Origin: Acidobacteriaceae bacterium
Lineage (GTDB): Bacteria; Acidobacteriota; Terriglobia; Terriglobales; Acidobacteriaceae
Direction: 5' to 3'
Length of the DNA: 14,463 nucleotides
NCBI GenBank assembly: GCA_003167305.1
Contig: PMTP01000096.1
Span: forward strand, 1-14,463
Shown here: positions 1 to 7,688 of the stretch, one piece after another
Position numbering within the stretch: the first letter of the stretch is position 1
Layout: each line of letters starts with the position of its first letter
Position numbers and translations under genes: made by a program
Notes under the pieces: model-generated
The model's input: only the letters and a program-made list of their open reading frames with translations
Database searches by the model: none
Told to the model about the DNA's origin: nothing

Positions 1-2092
<2,092 letters not shown>

Positions 2093-2105
2093 TTAAGAAA
2101 GGAGG

Positions 2106-2134
2106 TTGACAGGGGTAAATCCCGGTTCTATAAT
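2106..2134 (+). promoter_or_regulatory. Exact-consensus sigma-70 promoter (P1)
   Basis: TTGACA at 2106-2111, a 17-base spacer, then TATAAT at 2129-2134: both hexamers match consensus at 6 of 6 with optimal spacing. The start point would be about 2141, giving a leader of about 130 bases before the ATG at 2271. It faces the small secreted peptide gene and, if there is read-through, the membrane protein after it. Confidence 0.8.
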
Positions 2135-2142
2135 GGTACGTC

Positions 2143-2161
2143 AGTAACCGCTACCGTTACT
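2143..2161 (+). other. Small inverted repeat at predicted transcript 5' end
   Basis: AGTAAC at 2143-2148 pairs with GTTACT at 2156-2161 across a 7-base loop. Placed two bases after the start predicted for promoter P1, it could be an mRNA 5'-end hairpin or a small operator. With a stem of only 6 bp it could also be chance. Confidence 0.3.
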
Positions 2162-2185
2162 ACTTATATATCTACATGAATTCAC

Positions 2186-2214
2186 TTGACTTATTCTTTT
2201 TATAGGTCTATGTT
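2186..2214 (+). promoter_or_regulatory. Second promoter-like element (P2)
   Basis: TTGACT (5 of 6) at 2186-2191 is followed after 17 bases by TATGTT (4 of 6) at 2209-2214. It lies inside the leader of promoter P1 and would give a leader of about 50 bases for the gene at 2271. It may be a second promoter or a chance match in AT-rich DNA. Confidence 0.35.
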
Positions 2215-2270
2215 TCAGTCTACAGGATCGGTATTTCCTGTCAATCAAAATCCACCTGAGGTTACCAACG

Positions 2271-2447
2271 ATGAAACTCGCCATTCGCATCTTCGTTCTG
2301 TTCGTAGTCGTCGCCGGCGGCGCTGCCGCTGCTGTTACGCCCAAAGCCGCTCCCGCTCTCCCTAGCCATCAGTCGGCCTCCGCGAGTGTGCCGGTTCCGG
2401 GATGCAGCCCCACCATGCCATGCGCTGTCGAGCCTGCGGACAAGTAG
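2271..2447 (+). CDS. Small secreted two-cysteine peptide, function unknown
   Basis: A 58-residue protein I cannot assign to a named family. Residues 1-21 look like a classical signal peptide: K2 and R6 at the N-terminus, a hydrophobic core from I7 to V14, and a small-residue AAAA stretch ending at A21 that suits signal peptidase I. The predicted mature part is about 37 residues, rich in Pro, Ala and Ser, with C45 and C51 (CSPTMPC, Cys-X5-Cys) near the C-terminus. Those cysteines could form an intramolecular disulfide outside the cytoplasm. The ATG is set by a good Shine-Dalgarno, TGAGGT at 2257-2262, with 9 bases between GAGG and the start. An exact-consensus promoter lies 137 bases upstream of the ATG. 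A seven-helix membrane protein gene follows after 139 bases on the same strand. The gene's reality rests on signal peptide, ribosome site and promoter together; function is unknown. Confidence 0.72.
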   Translation: MKLAIRIFVLFVVVAGGAAAAVTPKAAPALPSHQSASASVPVPGCSPTMPCAVEPADK

Positions 2448-2574
2448 AAACCAAAAGTAACCCGAGAGACGCCAAGAGTAACTACGCGACAATTACCGAA
2501 AAACAATTTCGTTTTTGTTTTGTAGTTGTGCCGGTGGGCATTCGGCGCTATTCTGTGATTGTTCTCAGAATGGC

Positions 2575-2580
2575 GAGAGG
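2575..2580 (+). promoter_or_regulatory. Ribosome binding site deciding the membrane protein start
   Basis: GAGAGG ends 6 bases before the ATG at 2587. The same frame is open upstream to a TTG at 2515, but that start has no comparable site, and the extra 24 residues (rich in Cys and polar residues) would precede an otherwise natural first transmembrane helix. Confidence 0.65.
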
Positions 2581-2586
2581 CGTGTG

Positions 2587-3459
2587 ATGTCTTCACAGAC
2601 TGCAATGTCCCTGTTAATGGTGGCTGAATTTGCACTTTGGGCGGCCTTCGGCTTCCTGTTTTGGACCCGAAACCTGCATCGCCGTTTCCCGGCCATGGGG
2701 GTCTACTTGGCATTGCGCGTGGTTTCGATGCCCGTGTTCCTGATATTTTTCTATGGCCAGACGCGGCAATGGTTCAACGGCCATAGCTCCAATATGTATT
2801 TTTACTTTTATTGGGCTGTTTATATAGCCAGCGCCGTGCTGCTGTTCTTCGTCTGCATCGAGGTCTTCCGCTCTGCGCTGTCCGCTTTTTCCGGGCTCCA
2901 GAGGCTTGGAACCGTGGTCTTTCGCTGGGCGGCTCTGGCCTCAGCTCTCATCAGTTTGTCGACAATCTCCTTCGATCACTCCAGCTTGCTCAGCATTCCC
3001 GCAATCGCCTTAAGGTTGATGCATTCGGTGAGTGTCCTGGAGCTTTGCCTGCTGGGCTTTCTCTGCCTGAGTATGAACGCCTTGCGCCTCTCGGTCCGCG
3101 ACATGACCTTCGGAATTGCTCTGGGCTTTGGCCTGATGTCCTCAAGCGACTTTATCCTCGCTTCATTTTGGTCTCGCAATACTTCTCTGACAGATCCCCT
3201 GCAATTAGTTTATGAGTCGGTGATTCTGGTCTTACTGGTCATCTGGATCGTTTACGCAGCCCTGCCCGAGCCGGCCCGCCAACCGCTCGTGATGCCGGTC
3301 AACTCCATCCTCTTGCGCTGGAACGAGATTGCCTCGGTTCTGGGCTACACCGGAACCCAGGTGGCCGTGCAGCCGGCGGGCGGCTTCATTCTCACCGATG
3401 TCGAGAGGGTCGCCGAAAGGATGCCCATCCGGAACCTGAAGTATAGGGAAGAAGTATAG
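2587..3459 (+). CDS. Seven-helix integral membrane protein, function unknown
   Basis: A 290-residue protein with seven hydrophobic segments at about 7-26, 38-56, 70-92, 109-127, 145-163, 173-194 and 205-225, and a cytoplasm-like soluble tail of about 65 residues (226-290). Notable residues: the RRFPAMGVYLALR segment between helices 1 and 2, E92 at the end of helix 3, E152 inside helix 5, and D188 inside helix 6. I see no kinase, cyclase, protease or transporter motif. The architecture resembles orphan sensor-like membrane proteins; I have an impression that similar proteins recur in Acidobacteriota but cannot confirm it here. Upstream lies the small secreted peptide gene; the 139-base gap holds an AT-rich hairpin (AAAAAC 2499-2504 / GTTTTT 2511-2516) and no strong promoter, so co-transcription is possible. 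The last codons and stop lie in a tandem 13-base duplication (3438-3463). Confidence 0.8.
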   Translation: MSSQTAMSLLMVAEFALWAAFGFLFWTRNLHRRFPAMGVYLALRVVSMPVFLIFFYGQTRQWFNGHSSNMYFYFYWAVYIASAVLLFFVCIEVFRSALSAFSGLQRLGTVVFRWAALASALISLSTISFDHSSLLSIPAIALRLMHSVSVLELCLLGFLCLSMNALRLSVRDMTFGIALGFGLMSSSDFILASFWSRNTSLTDPLQLVYESVILVLLVIWIVYAALPEPARQPLVMPVNSILLRWNEIASVLGYTGTQVAVQPAGGFILTDVERVAERMPIRNLKYREEV

Positions 3460-3475
3460 GGAACAGGGAACAGGA
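3438..3475 (+). repeat. Tandem repeat crossing the 3' end of the membrane protein gene
   Basis: GAAGTATAGGGAA occurs twice back to back (3438-3450 and 3451-3463), followed by more GGGAACA-type units. The stop codon TAG (3457-3459) belongs to the second 13-base copy. In the first copy the same bases are read in another frame as Lys-Tyr-Arg-Glu, so the last residues and the stop come from repeat sequence. Confidence 0.8.
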
Positions 3476-3512
3476 CGCAAAGAGGCCACGGCTGCGCCGT
3501 GGCCTCTTTGCG
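3476..3512. terminator. Perfect 17-bp stem, likely bidirectional terminator
   Basis: CGCAAAGAGGCCACGGC (3476-3492) is exactly complementary to 3496-3512, with a TGC loop. It lies between the stop of the plus-strand membrane protein gene (3459) and the stop of the minus-strand rpmA gene (3529), where a shared terminator is expected. Each strand has only a short T run (TTT inside the stem end), so it is not a textbook intrinsic terminator with a long U tract; the very stable stem and location make the call. Confidence 0.75.
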
Positions 3513-3528
3513 TGAATCAGTGCCGAAA

Positions 3529-3792
3529 CTACTCGGCTGCTATAGGTTCGATCGAGGCAAAGCGTCCGTGGTTGCCGCGGTCGGCAAACTTGACCCGGCC
3601 GGTAACCTTGGCAAAGAGCGTGTCGTCGGAGCCGATGCCCACGTTGAGGCCCGGCTTAATGCGCGTGCCGCGCTGTCGCATGATGATCGATCCGCCGGTG
3701 ATGAGTTCGCCGCCAAAGGCCTTTACGCCCAGCCGCTGTGCATTGGAGTCGCGTCCGTTTGTGGAACTGCCTCCACCCTTCTTATGTGCCAT
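3529..3792 (-). CDS. rpmA: 50S ribosomal protein L27
   Basis: Ribosomal large-subunit protein whose N-terminal tail reaches toward the peptidyl-transferase centre. The 87 residues match the family's normal length. The start [16 protein letters not shown], then [40 protein letters not shown] and VKF are diagnostic throughout. There is no N-terminal extension of the kind cleaved in some Firmicutes; residues follow the initiator Met directly. An excellent Shine-Dalgarno (AAGGAG, minus strand near 3806-3801) with 8 bases between GGAG and the start decides the ATG. It follows rplU in the same direction after a 122-base gap full of heptamer repeats. Its stop is 17 bases before the strong stem at 3476-3512, so the unit seems to end here, and no obgE follows as it does in many bacteria. 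Confidence 0.98.
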   Translation of the reverse strand: MAHKKGGGSSTNGRDSNAQRLGVKAFGGELITGGSIIMRQRGTRIKPGLNVGIGSDDTLFAKVTGRVKFADRGNHGRFASIEPIAAE

Positions 3793-3810
3793 TGCCTAAT
3801 CTCCTTTTCC

Positions 3811-3845
3811 AGCCTTCAGCTATCAGCTTTCAGCCTTCAGTTCTG
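3811..3845. repeat. Heptanucleotide tandem repeat, left array
   Basis: Five units in 7-base register: AGCCTTC, AGCTATC, AGCTTTC, AGCCTTC, AGTTCTG. It lies in the rplU-rpmA gap, just upstream of the rpmA ribosome site. An inverted array of related units lies at 3880-3906, so the two can fold back on each other in the rplU-rpmA transcript. Confidence 0.75.
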
Positions 3846-3879
3846 CCCGCTTGGGCCCATACTCTTCGTTCCCGCGATG

Positions 3880-3906
3880 GATAAGCTGAAAGCTAAGCTG
3901 ACAGCT
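3880..3906. repeat. Heptamer-like repeat, right array (inverted)
   Basis: On the minus strand this reads AGCTGTC, AGCTT, AGCTTTC, AGCTTAT, related to the array at 3811-3845 but in opposite orientation and less regular. The segments AGCTTTCAGC and GCTGAAAGCT in the two arrays are exact reverse complements. It abuts the rplU stop codon (3915-3917). Confidence 0.65.
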
Positions 3907-3914
3907 CCGTCTTA

Positions 3915-4241
3915 CTAGGCGGCGGAGTAGGTGACGCCGTCGGCTTCGATAGCCTTGATGCGCACCTCGGTAAAATTCTGCCGGTGACCTTGCAGCTTCT
4001 TGTACTGTTTCTTCCGCTTGAGGTGGAAGACCAGGATCTTATCGCCCCGGCCCTCGCCCATCACTTCAGCGATGACCTTGGCGGTGGACGGCTTGGCCAC
4101 GGTTCCCGGCTCGCCGCTGACGGCCAGCACATCGCTGAACTCGATGGTCTGATTCTCGTCGGACACCACGCTCTCAATCTTCACCACGTCGCCTGGCGCG
4201 ACACGATACTGCTTACCACCGGTGCGAATAACCGCGTACAT
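3915..4241 (-). CDS. rplU: 50S ribosomal protein L21
   Basis: Ribosomal large-subunit protein that binds 23S rRNA. The 108 residues are close to the family's usual length of just over 100. Diagnostic features are the N-terminus MYAVIRTGGKQYRVAPGD, the central IEFSDVLAVSGE segment, and the basic signature KILVFHLKRKKQYKKLQGHRQ with FTEVRIKAI near the C-terminus. The ATG at 4241 is preceded on the minus strand by GGAGG with only 4 bases between it and the start, somewhat close but strong. It is the first gene of the rplU-rpmA unit. A promoter at 4421-4392 would leave a leader of about 145 bases, long enough for regulation by mRNA structure; a small GCCCC/GGGGC stem (4328-4345) lies in it. Confidence 0.98.
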   Translation of the reverse strand: MYAVIRTGGKQYRVAPGDVVKIESVVSDENQTIEFSDVLAVSGEPGTVAKPSTAKVIAEVMGEGRGDKILVFHLKRKKQYKKLQGHRQNFTEVRIKAIEADGVTYSAA

Positions 4242-4391
4242 AAATCCTCCAGCACAAGTCCGGCCCAGCCGGTGCGCGCCTCAAGAAATTAGCTCGGGCG
4301 GATACTTCCGCGCCGCGGTACGCTCAAGCCCCTCAAGTTCGGGGCGAACGTCTGGCTCCACGACGACAGGCAGGAATCGCCAAACTAGAGT

Positions 4392-4421
4392 AGTGTACCG
4401 GTTTTGGGGGGAGAAGGTCAA
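4392..4421 (-). promoter_or_regulatory. Probable rplU-rpmA promoter
   Basis: On the minus strand TTGACC (5 of 6, 4421-4416) is followed after 18 bases by TACACT (4 of 6, 4397-4392). Transcription would start near 4385. It is the best pair I see upstream of rplU. Confidence 0.5.
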
Positions 4422-4507
4422 CGTGGCCATTCTCCGGGGCTCGGATTTCATGGAGTTCACGGCCGCATTGGATCGGCGCGGTGAGCAGGGCAGATTCTGT
4501 TTTTCCC

Positions 4508-4537
4508 TTGACATTCGACAGGAGTACGCGTCATTCT
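4508..4537 (+). promoter_or_regulatory. Probable padR-ADOP operon promoter
   Basis: TTGACA at 4508-4513 is a perfect -35. The best -10 in range is poor: CATTCT at 4532-4537 (3 of 6) after 18 bases. A start near 4544 would leave about 19 bases before the padR ATG, enough for its ribosome site. Confidence 0.45.
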
Positions 4538-4546
4538 ATTGTCGAA
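4514..4546. promoter_or_regulatory. Inverted repeat over the padR promoter, candidate PadR operator
   Basis: TTCGACA (4514-4520) and TGTCGAA (4540-4546) are exact reverse complements separated by 19 bases. They begin directly after the -35 hexamer and end at the expected transcription start, so a bound dimer would cover the promoter. PadR family repressors commonly bind dyads in their own promoters; that this dyad is the site is inference. Confidence 0.45.
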
Positions 4547-4550
4547 CATC

Positions 4551-4556
4551 GAGGGG
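4551..4556 (+). promoter_or_regulatory. Ribosome binding site deciding the padR start
   Basis: GAGGGG ends 6 bases before the ATG at 4563. The frame is open upstream to a TTG at 4539, but that start has no such site, and family proteins typically begin near the MPP..DLLQGTLDLL segment. Confidence 0.7.
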
Positions 4557-4562
4557 AAGAAT

Positions 4563-4907
4563 ATGCCGCCATCGACAGATCTTTTGCAGGGAACACTGGA
4601 TTTATTGATCCTACAAACGCTTGCTCTGGAACCGATGCACGGGTGGGGGGTTGCCCAACGCATTCAACAGGTATCCAAAGAGGTGTTGCAGATTGGGCAG
4701 GGGTCGCTCTACCCGGCGCTGCACCGGCTGGAATACAAGGGATGGATTCAGGCCGACTGGGGCAGTTCGGAGAACAACCGGCGGGCGAAGTACTACGCGC
4801 TGACGGCAGCGGGCAGGAAGCAATTGGAGGAGGAGCTGGAGAGCTGGGAGCGGCTGTCGGCGGCGATCGCGTTGGTGCTGGGGCGGAACCTGGAGGCTAC
4901 GGCATGA
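4563..4907 (+). CDS. PadR family transcriptional regulator (acidobacterial type)
   Basis: A 114-residue winged-helix DNA-binding protein of the PadR family, probably a dimeric repressor. The start MPPSTDLLQGTLDLLILQTL is typical. The helix-turn-helix spans about 11-62, with MHGWGVAQRI at 25-34 and the recognition region GSLYPALHRLEYKGWI at 47-62. The wing is RRAKYYALTAAGRKQL at 73-88, followed by a short dimerisation helix. The lineage-specific subfamily TIGR03433 is known to sit beside TIGR03434 permeases, as here: its TGA (4905-4907) overlaps the ATG of ADOP1 by 4 bases (ATGA), implying translational coupling. An inverted repeat over its promoter suggests autoregulation. The inducing signal is unknown. 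There is no large ligand-binding C-terminal domain, so it may sense small molecules at the dimer interface, as some short PadR proteins do. Confidence 0.93.
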   Translation: MPPSTDLLQGTLDLLILQTLALEPMHGWGVAQRIQQVSKEVLQIGQGSLYPALHRLEYKGWIQADWGSSENNRRAKYYALTAAGRKQLEEELESWERLSAAIALVLGRNLEATA

Positions 4908-7678
4908 TGAGGGAATTCTTCACCCACTGGCGCTTTCTGGTTCGGCAAACTTTCTCGAAGCGCAGGAGACAGAGCGAACTCGACGAGGAACTCCGATTTC
5001 ATATGGAGCAGTCTACGGCGACGAAGATAGCCGCGGGGATGACGGCGGCAGAGGCGCGGCGGCAGGCGCTGATCGAATTTGGCGGCATCGAGCGGGCGCG
5101 CGAAGAGTGCCATCGGCAGCGGCCGGGCTGGTGGCTGGGCACAGTGGCGCAGGATGTGCGCTATGCGTTGCGCCAGATGCGGCGGAATCTGGGATTCACT
5201 GCGATTGCGGCGGCTTCACTGGCGCTGGCGATCGGGGCGAATACGGCGATCTTTTCGATCGCCAAGAACGTGCTGTACGACCGGCTGAACGTGCCCCACG
5301 CGGAACAATTGCGGCTGCTATGCTGGCAGGCGGACGACAGGAATGTCGTTGAAGACACATGGGGCGGCGACCTCTTCTCAGCACCAGGCGGAGGCACAAT
5401 GGGTTCGGTCTTCTCCCATCCGGTGTATCGGGAGTTACGCGCCCACAACCAGGAGATGCAGGACCTGTTCGCGTTCAAAGAGGACTGGATGAACGCGACC
5501 GTTGGCGGGAATGCGCGTCGCGTACAGGTGGAGATGGTATCGGGCAACTATTACCAGCAGTTGGGCGTGCGGCCGCAGTTGGGGCGGCTGATTGAGCCGG
5601 CGGACGACGCCGTGCCCGGCTCCGGCGCGGTGGCGGTGATCAGCGACAGCCTGTGGGAGCGGGAGTTTGCCCGCTCACCGGAAGCCGTTGGCCAGACGAT
5701 GAAGCTGAACGACGCTGTGCTGACGATTGTGGGCGTGAATCCTCGCGGTTTCGGCGGCGCATGGAGCGTGCAGCAGCCGGCGGAGGTGATGACGCCGCTG
5801 GCCATGCAGCCGCTGCTCCATCCCCTGTCGATGAAGGCCGAGCGCGAGAGCAGCCTCGATCTGCTGGTCGAGCCAAATATGTGGTGGCTCGACGTATTGG
5901 GCCGCGTAAAGCCGGGCGTCCAAGACTCCGAAGCGCGCGCCGTGCTAGACGTACAAATGAAGGCCGCGATTCGCGCGACCATGAACGTGACGGCAGACAA
6001 AACCTTGCCCAGTATGGTGCTTGATGCCGGAGGCCGTGGATTGTACTTCGGCTCCGACTACAGGTACAGCAAGCCGGTGTATGTATTGTTGACTCTGACC
6101 GGGCTTGTCCTGCTGCTCGCGTGCGCCAACATCGCCAACCTGCTGCTGGCGCGTGGCGCGCAACGGCAGCGGGAGATGAGCGTGCGGCTGGCGCTGGGTG
6201 CGGGACGCGGGCGCGTGCTGCGGCAACTGCTGACGGAGAGCCTGCTGCTGGCCGGGATAGGCGGCGTTGGCGGGTTGGGGATGGGCTATCTGGGGCGCAA
6301 CGCTATTCCCAGGCTGATGGCGCACGCGTGGGATCAAAGCAGCGTCATCATTCCCTTCGACTGGGGCGTTTTCGGCTTCACGGCCGCTGCTACGATCCTG
6401 ACCGGCATTCTGTTTGGCCTGGCTCCCGCATGGCTTGCCGCGCGTTCCGAAGTTGGTTCAAGCCTGAAAGAGTGCGCGCAGACCGCAACCCGCCGGCGCA
6501 AGGGTCTCAGCAGCAAAGCGCTGGTCGGATTCCAGATTGCGCTCTCCACGTTCCTGGTACTTGGCGCAGGGCTGTTTCTGCGCACGCTGCTTGCGCTCGA
6601 CGCGATCAATGTGGGCTTTCGGCCCGACCATCTGCTCCTCTTCGAGGTGAACCCGCCAGGGAAGCGGTACCCGGGCACAAAAAACGTGCACTTGCACGAA
6701 CGGATGGAGCAGGCTGTGGCCGCCGTGCCGGGAGTGGATGCTGTGGCCACCATGTCTGAACCCTTGTTGGCAGGCGTAATGTCGAACGATGTTTTTCTGC
6801 CCGAGGGTGAGGCACTCAACCCAGGCAAGTGGAAGTCCGCCGACAAAAACGAGGTGGGGAATAACTTCTTCCAGGCCATGGGCATTCCCATCCTTGCCGG
6901 TCGCGCGTTCGGAACGCAGGATACGGCGAGCTCGACGCTGGTCGCGGTGATCAACCAGAGCCTTGCGCGCGAGCGCTTTGCCGGTGTCAACCCCGTTGGG
7001 AAGCGGTTCCGGTTCGGGGATGTCGAGAAGAACGATTGGATCCAAATTGTGGGCATCTGCGGCGATACTCACTTTGCCAATCTGCGCGAAGAACCGCCGC
7101 CGCAGTTCTTTCTGCCGTATGCGCAACGTGCCTGGGGAGGCCGCATGACGTATGCCGTGCGGACGCGGCTTGCCCCTGCCACCATGGCGCCGGCGCTGCG
7201 GCGTGTAGTGCAAGGCATCGATCCCGACCTGCCCATGATCGACATCCGTACCCAGGAAGAACAGATCGACGCCAACATGCAAATCGAACGCATGTTTGCC
7301 GCGCTGACTTCGGGCTTCGGTGTGTTGGCGCTGGCGCTGGCCTGTGTGGGCATCTACGGGATCATGGCGTATTCGGTGGCCAACCGGCGAAATGAGATCG
7401 GTATTCGACTGGCGCTGGGAGCGAAGCCGGGGCAGGTGCGGAGGATGATTTTGCGCGAGAGCGGCGCCCTGGCACTTGCAGGGATTGCGGTGGGAGCGGC
7501 TGCGGCGCTGGGGATGACGCGGCTGGTGAAGTCGATGCTCTACGGAATTCAGCCGTACGATCCGGCTACGCTGACCGCGTGCGTGTTGCTGCTGCTGGCG
7601 GTGGCGCTGGCGGCGAGCTGGATTCCGGCGCGAAGAGCGGCGGGCGTGCAACCGATGGAGGCGCTGCGGCACGAGTAG
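4904..7678 (+). CDS. ADOP family permease 1 (duplicated FtsX/MacB-like, orphan)
   Basis: A 924-residue inner-membrane protein of the acidobacterial duplicated orphan permease type (TIGR03434). Order: a soluble N-terminal permease-prefix region (1-97, with LDEELRFHME and RRQALIEFGGIERAREE); helix 1 at about 98-119; a MacB-like periplasmic domain to about 392; the first FtsX core from 393 (LLACANIANLLLARG, then EMSVRLALGAGRGRVLRQLLTESLLL); a fourth helix near LVGFQIALSTFLVLGAGLFL; a second periplasmic domain; and a second FtsX core from about 800 to the end (EIGIRLALGAKPGQVRRMI), ending IPARRAAGVQPMEALRHE. FtsX-like halves transmit force from an ATPase in MacB, LolCE and FtsEX; no ATPase is encoded here. 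The ATG at 4904 overlaps the padR stop and matches the start of ADOP3 over 16 identical bases; a second ATG follows at 4907. The first periplasmic domain is about 45 residues longer than in ADOP2 and ADOP3. Substrate unknown. Confidence 0.92.
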   Translation: MMREFFTHWRFLVRQTFSKRRRQSELDEELRFHMEQSTATKIAAGMTAAEARRQALIEFGGIERAREECHRQRPGWWLGTVAQDVRYALRQMRRNLGFTAIAAASLALAIGANTAIFSIAKNVLYDRLNVPHAEQLRLLCWQADDRNVVEDTWGGDLFSAPGGGTMGSVFSHPVYRELRAHNQEMQDLFAFKEDWMNATVGGNARRVQVEMVSGNYYQQLGVRPQLGRLIEPADDAVPGSGAVAVISDSLWEREFARSPEAVGQTMKLNDAVLTIVGVNPRGFGGAWSVQQPAEVMTPLAMQPLLHPLSMKAERESSLDLLVEPNMWWLDVLGRVKPGVQDSEARAVLDVQMKAAIRATMNVTADKTLPSMVLDAGGRGLYFGSDYRYSKPVYVLLTLTGLVLLLACANIANLLLARGAQRQREMSVRLALGAGRGRVLRQLLTESLLLAGIGGVGGLGMGYLGRNAIPRLMAHAWDQSSVIIPFDWGVFGFTAAATILTGILFGLAPAWLAARSEVGSSLKECAQTATRRRKGLSSKALVGFQIALSTFLVLGAGLFLRTLLALDAINVGFRPDHLLLFEVNPPGKRYPGTKNVHLHERMEQAVAAVPGVDAVATMSEPLLAGVMSNDVFLPEGEALNPGKWKSADKNEVGNNFFQAMGIPILAGRAFGTQDTASSTLVAVINQSLARERFAGVNPVGKRFRFGDVEKNDWIQIVGICGDTHFANLREEPPPQFFLPYAQRAWGGRMTYAVRTRLAPATMAPALRRVVQGIDPDLPMIDIRTQEEQIDANMQIERMFAALTSGFGVLALALACVGIYGIMAYSVANRRNEIGIRLALGAKPGQVRRMILRESGALALAGIAVGAAAALGMTRLVKSMLYGIQPYDPATLTACVLLLLAVALAASWIPARRAAGVQPMEALRHE
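7621..7678 (+). repeat. 58-bp direct repeat, copy 1 (3' end of ADOP1)
   Basis: Identical base for base to 10341-10398 at the end of ADOP2. It encodes the last 18 residues (IPARRAAGVQPMEALRHE) and the stop. Identity ends exactly at the stop codon on the right and stops abruptly at 7620 on the left. Confidence 0.95.
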
Positions 7679-7688
7679 AGCAGGAAAC

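Larger units (their letters stand above)
4242..4562. other. Divergent intergenic region rplU / padR
   Basis: 321 bases without a supportable gene. It holds a promoter for rplU on the minus strand (4392-4421), a promoter for padR on the plus strand (4508-4537), an inverted repeat over the latter (4514-4546), and a small GCCCC/GGGGC stem (4328-4332 and 4341-4345) in the rplU leader. Frames open through part of this stretch give no ribosome site or family-like protein. Confidence 0.6.

Noticed and set aside
2176..2205. A 9-codon upstream frame (MNSLDLFFL, TAG at 2203) in the leader of the peptide gene
   Set aside because: No ribosome site precedes the ATG and such short frames occur by chance; no attenuator structure follows it.
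2499..2520. AAAAAC/GTTTTT hairpin followed by T-rich DNA as a terminator after the peptide gene
   Set aside because: The stem is 6 bp and nearly all A-T, too weak for a terminator call; kept only as a note in the membrane protein entry.
2515..2586. N-terminal extension of the membrane protein from a TTG at 2515
   Set aside because: The ATG at 2587 has a good ribosome site (GAGAGG, 6 bases away) and leads directly into the first membrane helix; the extension looks like intergenic sequence.
4481..4903. A 141-codon N-terminal extension of ADOP1 overlapping padR in another frame
   Set aside because: The overlapping frame encodes a clear PadR protein; ADOP3 starts at the identical ATGATGAGGGAATTCT sequence, and ADOP proteins begin with the prefix domain, not with this extension.
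6458..7672. A 404-codon minus-strand frame opposite ADOP1
   Set aside because: Arg/His/Gln-rich translation antisense to conserved permease sequence, with no ribosome site or domain.
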